NCBI RefSeq assembly: GCF_000226115.1 | Contig: NC_016460.1 | Location: 2,914,001 to 2,978,000 of the forward strand | DNA: 64,000 nt | Direction of reading: 5' to 3' | Source: Thermothielavioides terrestris NRRL 8126 | Lineage: Eukaryota; Ascomycota; Sordariomycetes; Sordariales; Chaetomiaceae | Shown: piece by piece, positions 23,460 through 33,959 of the stretch | How the letters are laid out: each line of letters begins with the position of its first letter | Position numbering within the stretch: the first letter of the stretch is position 1 | The notes under the pieces: generated by a model | Databases searched by the model: none | Seen by the model: the letters and a program-made list of their open reading frames with translations, nothing else | Told to the model about the DNA's origin: nothing | Made by a program: the position numbers and the translations under genes

Positions 23460-24881
23460 ATGCTATGCTTGTTCATCCCGGCCTCAGCAGGCCTGAAGCG
23501 TGGCGCTGGGAAGGCAATGGCAGGTTTGACGGGGGCCGCTGCAAGGGCGCGAAGCCCGGCACTGAGCGGCTCTTGGGGGTTAGTTCCAGGGAGCTGGAGA
23601 CGAGGGCACCAGAGGTTGCGGCCTGACCGACTGTCTTCGGGGTTTCTGCGCGCCGGAAGCGGGCTTGCATCAGCAGTAGCTGGCGGCGTTGGGGCACATG
23701 CACAGGCGAGATGGTTCGCCGCGTCGATCAGGCGGGGGCGTGGTGATGCGAGGGAAGCGGAAGACGGGAAGAATCAGAAGCCCGATACGGGAGTGGAAAG
23801 CAGGTATGCGTTGGGCTCGTATTCCCCTTGGGGTGCGATCAACCTCACCTCCATGCAGCCTAGAGGGCGCCTGCCGCTGGCCTTACTGCGCCGTCATCCG
23901 CCCCTTCCGGGGTTGGGGTTGGGAATCAGCGGTGACTGACAGACGGGCACACAGCTCAGCCTCACCCAAACGGAACCGGTCGTCCGCCCTCCGCAAGATG
24001 CTGCCCGCCGTGTCGACGACGACGCTGCGCGAGAACATCTACACCCTCCCTAACCTATTGACCGCCTCCCGCCTCGTCGCGGCACCCTTCATTGGGTACT
24101 GCATCCTCCACGACTACCATGCGATGGCGCTGGGCCTGTTCGCCTACGCCGGCATCACCGACCTGCTGGACGGCTGGATCGCCCGCCGCTGGAATCTCAA
24201 GACCGTCGTGGGCACCGTCATCGACCCCATGGCCGACAAGACGCTCATGACCGTCCTGACCGTGGCCCTGGCCATGAAGGGGGCGCTTCCAGGTAGGTAA
24301 AACCCGACATTCAATGTCTTTCTTTCCTCCTCACCTTGTGTTGTGCCCAAATCACCAACCCCGATTGACCTCCCGCCCCATAGTCTGGCTCGCCGTCATC
24401 ATCCTCGGTCGCGACATCGCCCTGGCCATCTCGGCCATCTACTACCGCTGGATCTCCCTGCCGCCGCCGAAGACCTTCGCGCGATACTGGGACTTCTCGC
24501 TGCCTTCGGCCGAGGTGCGCCCGACGCTGATCAGCAAGTACAATACGGCGCTGCAGCTGGGGCTGATGGGCCTGACGACCGTGGCGCCCGTGATCCCGGC
24601 GGTCGATCTCAGCACGACGCTGGGGATTCTGCAGTGAGTTACACTCTCATCTCTTTGCTTAACTCCGTTTCGTTTTCCTTCTCTTTTTGTTTCACGCACA
24701 GGTGTTTTGCTGATGATTTTTTCTATGCGGCGAAACAAAAAGGTACGTGGTGGCAACGACAACCATCTGGAGCGGCGCTAGCTACGTCTACAGCAAGGAC
24801 GCCGTCAAGATCCTAACGCACCAGTCGCAGCCTGACGAGGAAAAGGCGGCCGCCGGCAGGAAGGACAAGGAGCAGAGGTGA
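23460..24881 (+). CDS. CRD1: Cardiolipin synthase, mitochondrial
   Basis: Inner-membrane enzyme that joins CDP-diacylglycerol and phosphatidylglycerol to make cardiolipin. Exons: 23460-23803, 23955-24292, 24384-24633 and 24743-24881, about 356 residues. The CDP-alcohol phosphotransferase signature is complete: DLLDGWIARR, then G after eight residues, then VIDPMADK (Asp184, Asp187, Asp205, Asp209 in this model). Hydrophobic segments around it and VWLAVIILGRDIALAI give the membrane core. The first exon is Arg/Ala/Gly-rich with no acidic residue for a long stretch, as a mitochondrial presequence should be. The first intron is the weak point: acceptors at 23954 and about 23877 both keep frame, and ATG 23998 would give a short form without presequence. 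Confidence 0.88.
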
Positions 24882-25358
24882 GATCTCGGCCTGCTTTTTC
24901 CGTGGGACTAGGTCTTCCACGTAGTCACACAACAACCTCGGGCGGGGAGCGTGAGCAAATACCGGCAGAGCACGTCCGGCTTTGGCCAATTGAGCAGAAC
25001 AGGCCTTGATTCGGCCGGTCTGTCGATTTGTGTCACGGCGCCGCGGCAGGGCTGATGGCCGTCGAGATGTGCTTCGAGAAGCTAGGTCTATGGGACTGAC
25101 GTTGCTTGTTGTGCGCACGCACATCAACAGTCACTGTCAGGACAGGTCGGACACCTTGCGGTTGCGTCCATAATAGTGTACATACATACACCCCTGTAAC
25201 AATACAATTCAAAAAAAAGCAATAATAATAATGACCCCTAGACCGTCGCGCCGTTGTTGCGATGCTGTGTTCCATCCGTGAGTGACTAAATACATTGAGA
25301 TTCCCTCGCACAGTTTACCTTCTACACCAAATTCAAAAGAAACCAAGCAAGTCCCCTC
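24882..25358. other. Convergent 3' region of CRD1 and MTO1
   Basis: 477 bp between two stop codons. It includes an A-rich patch around 25210-25232. No gene is seen. Confidence 0.65.
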
Positions 25359-27594
25359 TCATAACTCGGCAACCCGACTCCTCGCATCCAGCGTCTCGAG
25401 GTCCTCCGCCCCAGCCACATCCAACCCCTCCAGCACCGCCTCTCCCTCCTCCCCCTCCAGACCGCCGACGGCCCCCTCGCTCCTCGGTGCGAACCGCCGC
25501 ACATGGCCGAGCAGGTTGACCAGGCCGGCGGGGGTGACGCCCTCGATGCGGCGGGCCTGCGCGATGTTCTCGGGGCGGGCCTGCTTGAGGACGGTGCGCT
25601 CGACGATGCTCAGGCCGCGGACGGCGTCGTAGTCGAGGTCGGTCGGCAGGGCGAGCTCCTCGTCGCGGCGCAGGCGGGCGGCCTCGGCAGCTTGCAGGCG
25701 GACGTAGGGCTCGTAGACGATGTCGACGGCGACGCGCTCGCGGATGCGGGCGGGGAACGCGTCCGGGTGGACGCCCGGGATCGCCGGGGTCAGGTGCTCC
25801 GGCCCGACGCCCGGCAGGCGCAGCACGTCGCAGCCGCGGCGGCGGCGGAGCGGGTCGGCGGCGGCGGTGGCCGGGGCGATGGGCACGCCGGCGCGCTGCC
25901 ACTCGGCCGCGGTCAGCAGCGTGTCGCGCAGCAGGCGGCGCAGGTCGGCGGCGCGGCGGGCGTCGTCGCGGAAGCGCGCCCAGCGCGCGTCCGACACGAC
26001 CCCCCAGGCGCGGGCGCGCGGGGTCAGCCGCACGTCGGCGTTGTCCGGCCGGGTGCTGAGGCGGAACTCGGAGCGGGACGTGAACATGCGGTAGGGCTCC
26101 GAGACGCCCTTGGTGACGAGGTCGTCGATCATGATGCCGATGTAGGCGTCCGCGCGGGAGAGCGTGACGGGCAGGAGTGAGCGGGCGGCGCGGCCGGCGT
26201 TGATGCCCGCGATGATGCCCTGGCCGGCCGCCTCCTCGTAGCCGGTCGTGCCGTTGATCTGGCCGGCGAGGTAGAGCCCACGGATGGCCTTGGTCTCGAG
26301 GCTGCGCTTGAGGCTGCGCGGGTCGACGTAGTCGTACTCGACGCCGTAGCCGGGCTGGAGCATCACGACGTCCTCGAGCCCGCGGATCGTGCGGAGGAGC
26401 TGCTCCTGGGCCTCGGCCGGGACCGTCATGCTGAGCCCGTTGGGGTAGATGACGTCGTTGTCGAAGCCTTCGGGCTCGAGCCAGACGATGTGGCGCTCGC
26501 GGTCGCCGAAGCGGATCACCTTGGACTCGAGCGAGGGGCAGTACCGGGGCCCCTTGACCGTCTCGCGGATGTGGATCGTCTTGTCGAGGTTGGCCCGCAC
26601 GATGTCGTGGGTCGCCTGGTTGGTGTAGGTGGCGTGGCACAGCAGCTGGTCCTGCACTGCCACGGCGTCGTTGAGGTAGCTGAAGGGCATCGGGGGGTCG
26701 TCGCCGCGCTGCACCTCGAGAATGTCCCACTTGATGCTGTTCTTGGCCAGCCGCGGCGGCGTGCCCGTCTTGAGCCGGCCGAGCTGGAAGCCGGCGTCGC
26801 GGAGCGACTTGCTCAGCCCGAAGGTCGCCTGCTCACCCATCCGGCCGGAGGGGTAGGACTCGAGGCCGATGTGGATCTCGCCGCCGAGGAAGGTGCCGGT
26901 GGTGATGACGACCTGGCCGGTGGGCAGCACCTCGCCCGACTCGAGGCGCACGCCCGTGATCTTGCTCTTGGCGCCGTCGGCGGCCGGGTCGTCGTGGTTG
27001 TCGGAGATGACAATGTCGGACACCCTCCCCAGGAGGATGGACAGGTTCGGATACGACTCGAGCTCCTCGCGCATGTACTTCTTGTAGAGCGCGCGGTCGA
27101 TCTGGGCGCGCGGGCCCCAGACGGCCGGGCCTTTCCTCTTGTTGAGCACCCTGAACTGCACGCCGGCCTTGTCAATGATGCGCCCCGCGAGGCCGTCCAT
27201 GGCGTCGATCTCGCGCAGGATGGTGCCCTTGCCGATGCCGCCAAAGCTGGGATTGCACGAGCAGACGCCGAGGTTGTGGATGTCGGGGGTGATGAGCGCA
27301 GTGCGAGCGCCGGCACGGGCTGCGGCCGCGCACGCCTCGGAGCCAGCATGGCCGCCGCCAATGACGATGACATCGAACGGCCTGCAGTTGTGTTAGAAAG
27401 ACACGGGGTCAGTACGAATCACGGACAATGCGCGCGCTTGAGGGCTCGGGCTCTCTCTGCAATGCGACAGAGGCTCACCTCGAGTCGGCGCTCACCGTGG
27501 CAAAGCCCCGGCGCTCGAGAAGCTTGACTCTGTACCGCCAGACCGGCCTTCGGAGTGGCCTGCTGAGGCCTCTGGGAAGCCAGAGCTTCGTCAT
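25359..27594 (-). CDS. MTO1: Mitochondrial tRNA modification enzyme Mto1 (MnmG/GidA family)
   Basis: FAD enzyme that, with Mss1/MnmE, installs the C5 modification on wobble uridine of mitochondrial tRNAs. Two exons: 27594-27479 and 27381-25359, giving 712 residues. Exon 1 codes a basic presequence ([13 protein letters not shown], then [19 protein letters not shown]) joined to [18 protein letters not shown], whose GGGHAG is the FAD dinucleotide loop. Further MnmG hallmarks are [34 protein letters not shown] and [17 protein letters not shown] model that begins at the later MDGLAGR (27200) would lose the FAD site, so the two-exon model is preferred. The C-terminus extends with a Glu/Gly-rich tail. 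It lies between two other mitochondrial genes. Confidence 0.95.
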
Positions 27595-28181
27595 GGCTGT
27601 TGGGTTGCGCAGAGCTGCGGCATGGAACAGTTGATGCGAAGGCGAAGGGGAAAAGAGGGCTGGCCTGGAAAATCAATTAATCGATAAGCTGATAACTAAC
27701 GGTACACTAAGGGTATGGCAGGGAGTGTTCCGTAATCCGTAACATTGCTGCGTAAGTTCCTCCGCATCTTCAAGGCCCGTGCTTGCGACGCAATGCCGCC
27801 AATTCCCCCCCCCCCCCCCACCGCAGAGGGTACGGAGTATTTAGGGTACATACACTACTGCTGTCACCTGGGAGGGCATTTATCAGTCCTTGGCTGGCCC
27901 GCCCCTTTCAGTCAAGGTGAGGTGTCAGGGTCATCAGCAGAGCAAGTAAAGCATTACACCCAGCGCTGTGAACAAAAGAAAGGTCCATTGGTATCATACT
28001 CTAAAAGCAGTCCACAAGTACTTGTTACACCATGTCTCCACCACGCAGAGAGACAACCCCCGGGCCCGATCGGTCTGATACCTTTACAGCTGAAAGAGGA
28101 GAGGATTGATCCATATTTCGAGTCCATGATCACATTTCCTCGGCTCAACCGAGAGTTTGCCAAAATGCGAGCGCCCATTCC
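27595..28181. other. Upstream region of MTO1 with poly-C tract
   Basis: 587 bp between the MTO1 ATG and the RIM1 stop, both on the minus strand. It contains a run of 15 C (27805-27819), TAATCCGTA (27733-27741) and TACGGAGT (27831-27838). It should hold the MTO1 promoter. Confidence 0.65.
27805..27819. repeat. Poly-C run of 15
   Basis: Uninterrupted C15 on the + strand, G15 on the transcribed strand of the RIM1/MTO1 direction. Either a slippage-prone homopolymer or a G-rich structural element. Confidence 0.85.
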
Positions 28182-28829
28182 CTACGCTTGCCCGGCCTCG
28201 CCCTCGCCAGCGCCAGCGCCAGCATTGGGGTTGTAGGGCCGGCGCAGAACCTCGAGCTCACCTGCAGGGTTGTCAGCAGTCTGTCGCGACTATCCCGCAA
28301 GCAAGCGATAGGGTGCGCGACATACGTTGCGTGATGTTCAGCCCCTGGCGCGCTTTGCCCTCGGAATCCACATAGGGGGAAATCGACACATCGCCCTGGA
28401 CCATGACCAGAGTCCTGCTCGCCACACCACCCCCGCGCACGCGGTTAGCCAGCAAAGTCAAGTTGGTTGGCGGGTTCCTTTCCTCCCAGTGGAAAAAGGG
28501 GAAACAAAAGAGCAGAACACGCACCCCTTCGGCAGCGACTGGTAGAAGTCCCTGCGCGGGCCCTCGTCGACGAAGCAGCTGACGTTGAACCAGCTGGTCT
28601 TGCGGTTCTCGCCGTGGCCCGAGTTGCTGGCCACGGCGTAGCGCAGGTACTCGCGGCCGGTGCTGGACGCGCGCAGCTCGGGCGTGTCGGCCAGGTTGCC
28701 GACGATGGTGATGCGCGCGACGGGGCGCGCCGCGGTCGAGCTGAAGGGGCGCGCCGCCGCGGCAGTCACGGTGGCGGCTGCGGGCGGCCGGGCGACGGCG
28801 CGGGTTGCGGAGCGGAGGAAGGCCGACAT
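28182..28829 (-). CDS. RIM1: Mitochondrial single-stranded DNA-binding protein Rim1
   Basis: OB-fold SSB that coats single-stranded mtDNA during replication. Three exons: 28829-28525, 28414-28326 and 28261-28182, giving 157 residues. The N-terminus is a presequence with Arg, Ala and Ser and no acids (MSAFLRSATRAVARPP), ending near the AAARPFSSTAARPV cleavage region. The SSB core follows: RITIVGNLADTPEL, GREYLRYAVASN, KTSWFNVSCFV and LPKGTLVMVQGDVS. The tail (YNPNAGAGAGEGEAGQA) is Gly/Ala-rich. Both introns have GT-AG ends and keep phase. It is divergent from PRE-1 across 1.35 kb. Confidence 0.94.
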
Positions 28830-30180
28830 TTCTTTCAGGATTTTGCTGAATTCAGTAAAGCGAGCAATTCTTCGATTTATTCCTGCGCTTGATTTCCCAG
28901 AGATTTGGTTGCGCTGGAATGGCCGGCGGTTCTCCTCGTGGGTGTCAAACGCCAATCCGAGCAGCTCAACTCCCCCGTCGCGTTCTGATTGCAGAGACGC
29001 GAGCCACTTGGCGGTAGGGACACTTCGGGGAGCTGTGTGGCTGAAGGGTTCCAGATTGAAGAAGCTCAAGCCACATTGATGTGGCTTGAACAACCCCCTG
29101 CTGCCTGGCAGGAGTGGAGCTCTTTCCCAAACCCATCCCATCCATCGATGTGTCACCACACCACCACACCTTGCTTCCTGCTTCCACCTGCTTACTGACT
29201 GCTTGCTCCTCGATTTGGCCGGGTTGCCCCTCGCTTGCCCCTCTGCTCTGTTCGACAAGAAGCCGCGGGGAAACGCTTCACATGCTACTATTATTGGCTA
29301 AGCTTGCCGACGCAGCCTCTCCATCCCTTGTGAAGATGCGCTGCGCCGTGACGGCCACTCACCCATGCAGCAGAAGCGCGGTGTCTCGGCCGAGCAGCAT
29401 CCTGCAAGCAGCTTGCAACTGCAGCTGCATCTGCTTGATGGGGCCCCGGTGAGCGTGGGCGTCGCGAAGCGAAGCCTCACCGACAACGCTCGGGCTGGAC
29501 GAGAAATTGCTCCCAGGAACAATCGTGATGCATCGCATTTTCGCGGCGAGCCCGTCAGATATGAGACGCTGGTGTTGCTCGCTGTCGTCTGGCGTGCCCT
29601 ACCATCGTTCTGGGTTGAGTGGCCTTCTCCCTTTTGCGGTCTTTGTTGACTTGCGCGCTTGCAACTCCTCGCCGCTGCCGAGCATTTCCGCTTTTGGGTC
29701 TGAATAGAGCTTCAATAAGGCTATTCAGCGCTTCTCACCGGACACTTGCCAGCGCCCGCAACACCACCATCGCATGCGGGGCCCATCTGTCACAAAAGTC
29801 TCAATGGACTGCCTCCTGTCAATAAGCCAGTGGAGCAATAGAGCAATAAGCCATGGGATGCTCTCCTTGTCGTCCCTTGGGCCGTCGCCTCGCCGCCGTG
29901 CTTCTATATGTTCGAGTTGCTCCCGTTGCCATTGCCATCACCATCGCCATTTCCAGACTCTGACTCTGTCTCTGTCTTCTGCATGCCGCTGCCTCTTCAC
30001 TGTCTCACTGCCTTTGGAGCCAACAAGCCCGGCTCGACTCGGCCGTAGAGTCTGCTGTATCAGCCTGTCCCGGACCCGCCATCGAGGTCCTGGGAAGACC
30101 GACGACACCCAACACGCTTTCTCCTCATCATCCCCCTTCCCCTTCGTCTCTTCCTTCTCCCTGACCGGTATATCGTCGCC
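28830..30180. other. Divergent spacer between RIM1 and PRE-1
   Basis: 1.35 kb that must hold both promoters; the last 300 bp are pyrimidine-rich and look like the PRE-1 leader. No repeats or further genes are recognised. Confidence 0.6.
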
Positions 30181-32382
30181 ATGGCCTCGCCAGCGAACGG
30201 CACAAACTACCACAACAAGTGGGCCGCTTTCGGCTTCACAACGACCCCTGAAGAGCGTATCGGACCCGGGCCCCCTTACACGCACCCTGCCCTGCAGGTC
30301 AACCTCTTCTTCCGCGTCTTCCTCGGCTTCCTCTCTCTCTTCGTCACCTGGGTGCCCGCGCGCCTGCTCTGGAGGAACGGGGAGTTTGCCGGCACCGTCA
30401 TGTGCGTGACGCTGCTGATCATCAACGGCATGACCCTCATCAACGCCCTGATCTGGCGCAATGACAACGTCGAGACCTGGTGGGCCGGCTACGGATGGTG
30501 CGACTTCCAGGCCTACTTCCAGTTCGGCCTGCACACGGCCTTCAACGTCAGCATGTTCGACATCATGCGCTCCCTCGCCGGCAAGGTCGCCCTCAACCGC
30601 GCCGTTACCCCCACCCCCCGCGAGCGCCGCCGCCAGCGCATCGTCTCGGCCCTCGTCATCTTCACCTTCCCCGTCATCCAGGTCCTCCTCACCTACTTCG
30701 CCACCATCGGCCGTTACAACGTCTCGACCCTGGCGGGGTGCAGTCCCGTCTACTACCCCAACTGGCTCTACCTCGTCTTCTACATCCTGCCCACCCCTGC
30801 CTACGCCGTCGGGGCCGGCATCATGGCAGGTGAGTTGAAGTAGCATCCGAAGATCCTCTCTTCCCTTCCCCTGCAGTGATCCATTTGTCTTGGGCACCCC
30901 TTCAACTGACAAACGCTCAGCCGTAACCTTCTACCGCTATCGGAAGATCGACAGGGTCACCCGAGACGTCACCCGCTCGCAGGACGGCATTGCCGCCGCC
31001 AGGCAGGACCGCATCCGGAAGAAGCTCTACTTCATGACGCTCTTCTGCATCATCGTGTTCATGCCCATGGTCTTGATCCTCCTGATCAAGTACATCATCG
31101 AGGGCGCCCCCTGGAACCTGCCCTACGACTTCAACCGTCTGCACTTCGGCCCAGACCCCTTCAACGTCCACTTCATCTCCTTCACCACGTCCGACTTGAT
31201 GGATTTCACCGCTCTGGCCCTCAATTTCATTGCCCTGCTTGCCGGCCTGATCGTCTTCATTCCCTTCGGCAGCACCCCGGAGGCTCTGAACATGTACCGC
31301 GAGCTGCTGCTCGCCGTCGGCCTGGGCTACATCTTCCCCAAACTCAGGGAGGAGTACGTGCCCCGTGCGAAGCGCCCTTCAACCTGGAGCTGGTCTTCCC
31401 TCACCCGCCCTCTCCGCGGTAAGAGTTCGCTGGCCACAAGGTACGAACACACCCGCGCCTCCCTCTTCTCTCTTTCATTATCATACTTACTGATTCGTGC
31501 AACAGCAGCACCACATCCACCCGCAAGGAGAGCCTCCTCCCCACAGCCGAGCAGGTCTCGCTGGCCAGCCGTGGAGAGAGGACGCTGCACTCTTCCTCAG
31601 CCGCCGCCCAGCCGCGAGACTTCACCATGGACATGGAGGCCGTCCCGTTCCCGGAGAAGACGACAACGGCCGCCTTCGGCGTCGTCCCCCACAACCCCTG
31701 GCCGGACCTGTCCGCCGCCGAAATCGACATTGCCACAGCCCAGATCGAGGCCGGCCCTCCCCCGCCGGCCCGCAACCCGTTCCCCTTCCCCACGCCCGCG
31801 ACGAAACCGCCGGTTCGGTTCCCCGCGATCTCCATCCCCATCCCCTCCCGCAAGCAGCAGCACACCAAGACCAACGACGACGACCACCACCGCCACTACC
31901 GTCCAGCGCCTGAAATTCCCCACTTCTCTACCCCGTCCAAAGCCAAAACCCAGCACACTTGGTCACCTCTCACCACCACCGCCAACCCCAGCCCGCGCCC
32001 GCGCCCCGACACCAACCTCCACGTCGGCGCCGGCGTCGTCGACACCCGCGTCTGGGCAGCAAGCGAGCCCGATCCGCAGCCCGGCCCATCCAGCGGCGCG
32101 GGCGGTGCCGGTCGCGGTGCTACTCCCGGCGGTGCTACTCCCCGCGAGGCTGGTCCCCGCAGTGCTGGTGTTGGTGGTGGTGCAGCTGGTGTGGGCGTGG
32201 TGCGAGTCGAGACGAGCATCGCGCGGCGGTCGATGGATGCTGGCGCGCCGCAGCAGCAGCAGCATCAGCAGCTGTATCAGCATCAGCATCCGTATCGGCA
32301 TCAGCAGCAGCAGCAGCAGGTGGGGGAAGAGGAGGGGCTCGCGGCGGTGCGGGGGGGCAGGGCCTCGTCTGCGGCGAGCTAG
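30181..32382 (+). CDS. pre-1: Pheromone receptor of the Ste3 class (PRE-1)
   Basis: Seven-helix G-protein-coupled receptor that senses the lipopeptide (a-factor type) mating pheromone at the plasma membrane. Three exons: 30181-30829, 30921-31440 and 31506-32382, giving 465 residues. The first 300 or so residues carry the helices, for example VNLFFRVFLGFLSLFVTWVP, VMCVTLLIINGMTLINALIW and FMTLFCIIVFMPMVLILL. Ste3 landmarks include WWAGYGWCDFQAYFQFG and the last-loop FHISFTT-like VHFISFTTSDLMDF. The long cytoplasmic tail is Pro/Ser-rich and ends in a Gln/His run (QQQQHQQLYQHQHPYRHQQQ). The exon 3 acceptor could be 31505 or 31508; both keep frame. A donor-like GTAAGA at about 31418 was rejected because its phase does not fit. 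Confidence 0.93.
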
Positions 32383-33959
32383 GCGCGCGCCTTGGAGAGA
32401 GTTCTGGAGGGGATTGTTGCGCGAGAGCAGCAGGGAGCGGATTTCCAGGTTTGAGGAGCGGAGGAGGGGAGGCGTTGATTGAAAAGGGGGTGAGGGGGTG
32501 ATATTTGGCGTTTTTGATGCGTCGTCGTTTCCGTTGCCTTTGCTGTCGCTGCTGCGTGCGTCTTCTCTTTTTTACTCTCTTCTGAGACAAGTTCGTTAGG
32601 TTCGTCTTCTCTTTTCTTTTACTCTCTTCCTGGACAAGTTCACTGGGCTCAGGTTTCGCATCCTTTCGTTTTCGATGGTCATCATACCCGACGATGAATC
32701 TGGGAGGTGCTCGGTGGTATATCTTTCGACAGCGGCTGGTTTGCTCGTTTTCTTTCCCTTGTTGTTTCTGCCACATCTGGGACTCTCTCTTGCCTTCCAA
32801 ACTGCATGCATCGGTCAAGAATGGAACATCACGGGAAGCATTTGCGTTATTAGGATGACAAAACCAGACTGGAGAATAACACGTCGATAATATCCTTGGC
32901 GAATGCGGACACGAAGGTGCCCCTGCTTACAATCGTAACGGTCTACTGGGCTGAGGACTCCGATGAGGTACCTCAAGGCGGCGAGTCTCATACCCCGTGG
33001 CCCGTCAAAGACGGAGGGTATGGAGCGCCGGGTCAGGATTTGAGTCTCTAGGGATTTTGGTATGGCTCGGATTTGCCCAAGAGCCGCCGACTTGGTATCT
33101 CAACGCGGAGAGGACCCTCTTACACAGTGAGAACCCTCTTACACATCACACCCCCTCTTTCCAACGACAACAAAAACCACATTGCCGACTGGGTAGAAAA
33201 ACGGCCTTTCTCATTTCAGCGTGTATATATGGGTATAACCGTATCTGCGCGTCCGTGTGTCCCGTATGTCTCATCCGTGTCTACAATCTCTTTGCAAACG
33301 CATCGCAGCCCTCGCTCGATCTTCTTCCACCCAAACAATCATCTAGGAGCCAACGACAGCTGCAACCGCAACAACAACAGCCAGCTACCTCCACTCAATC
33401 TACCAACTCCCGGCTGCCAGCCAGCAAGAGGACAAAGCAAACGATGCAATGGCATCATAACCTCTTGTCTCATCTTCTCTCCATGCTGGGAACATCCACG
33501 ACACCCGCCACGCTGTCCATAGAAAAAGAAAAAAAAAGCAGTTGTACGCCACCGATGATGATGATGCAAGCCCAGAACCATACCACAACCGAAGGGAAGC
33601 CAAAGGGGAAAAGAACAACGCTCTCACCGTGGAACCAAAGCAAAAAATAAACAAAAGGAGGGCAAGGAAACCAAACTGCCCTCCTTTTCCGCTGTGGTTC
33701 CTCAAGGTGCTGCGAGCGCCCAATATACCAGGCAGACGGCTCGTCGCTGCAGGCCGGATCGCCCGCCGTCGCCCGCTCGTTGAGCCATATATCCCATCTC
33801 CTCGGAGTTCCATGCATTCTGCACACTCCAAACATCGCCCACTCTCTCCTCTCCGAGAGGGCAAGATCGACCGCGGCACATACCTCCGCAAGAAGGCGGA
33901 TCCCCTCCATTATTACCTCCTCTCCGCCCACTCTCAAATCCCCAGACAGCTCTAAGAGC
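32383..33959. other. Convergent 3' region of PRE-1 and PAS kinase
   Basis: 1.6 kb. It includes repeated TCGTCTTCTCTTT-type pyrimidine blocks at about 32557-32625 and low-complexity CAACAACAACAGC near 33370. No gene is recognised. Confidence 0.6.

Noticed and set aside
26490..27527. 345-codon + frame opposite MTO1
   Set aside because: A shadow of a GC-rich coding exon. The minus strand carries the complete MnmG signature set.
31418..31440. Alternative intron donor GTAAGA in PRE-1 exon 2
   Set aside because: Its phase would not match the exon 3 acceptor; the GTACGA donor at 31441 keeps the frame to the tail.
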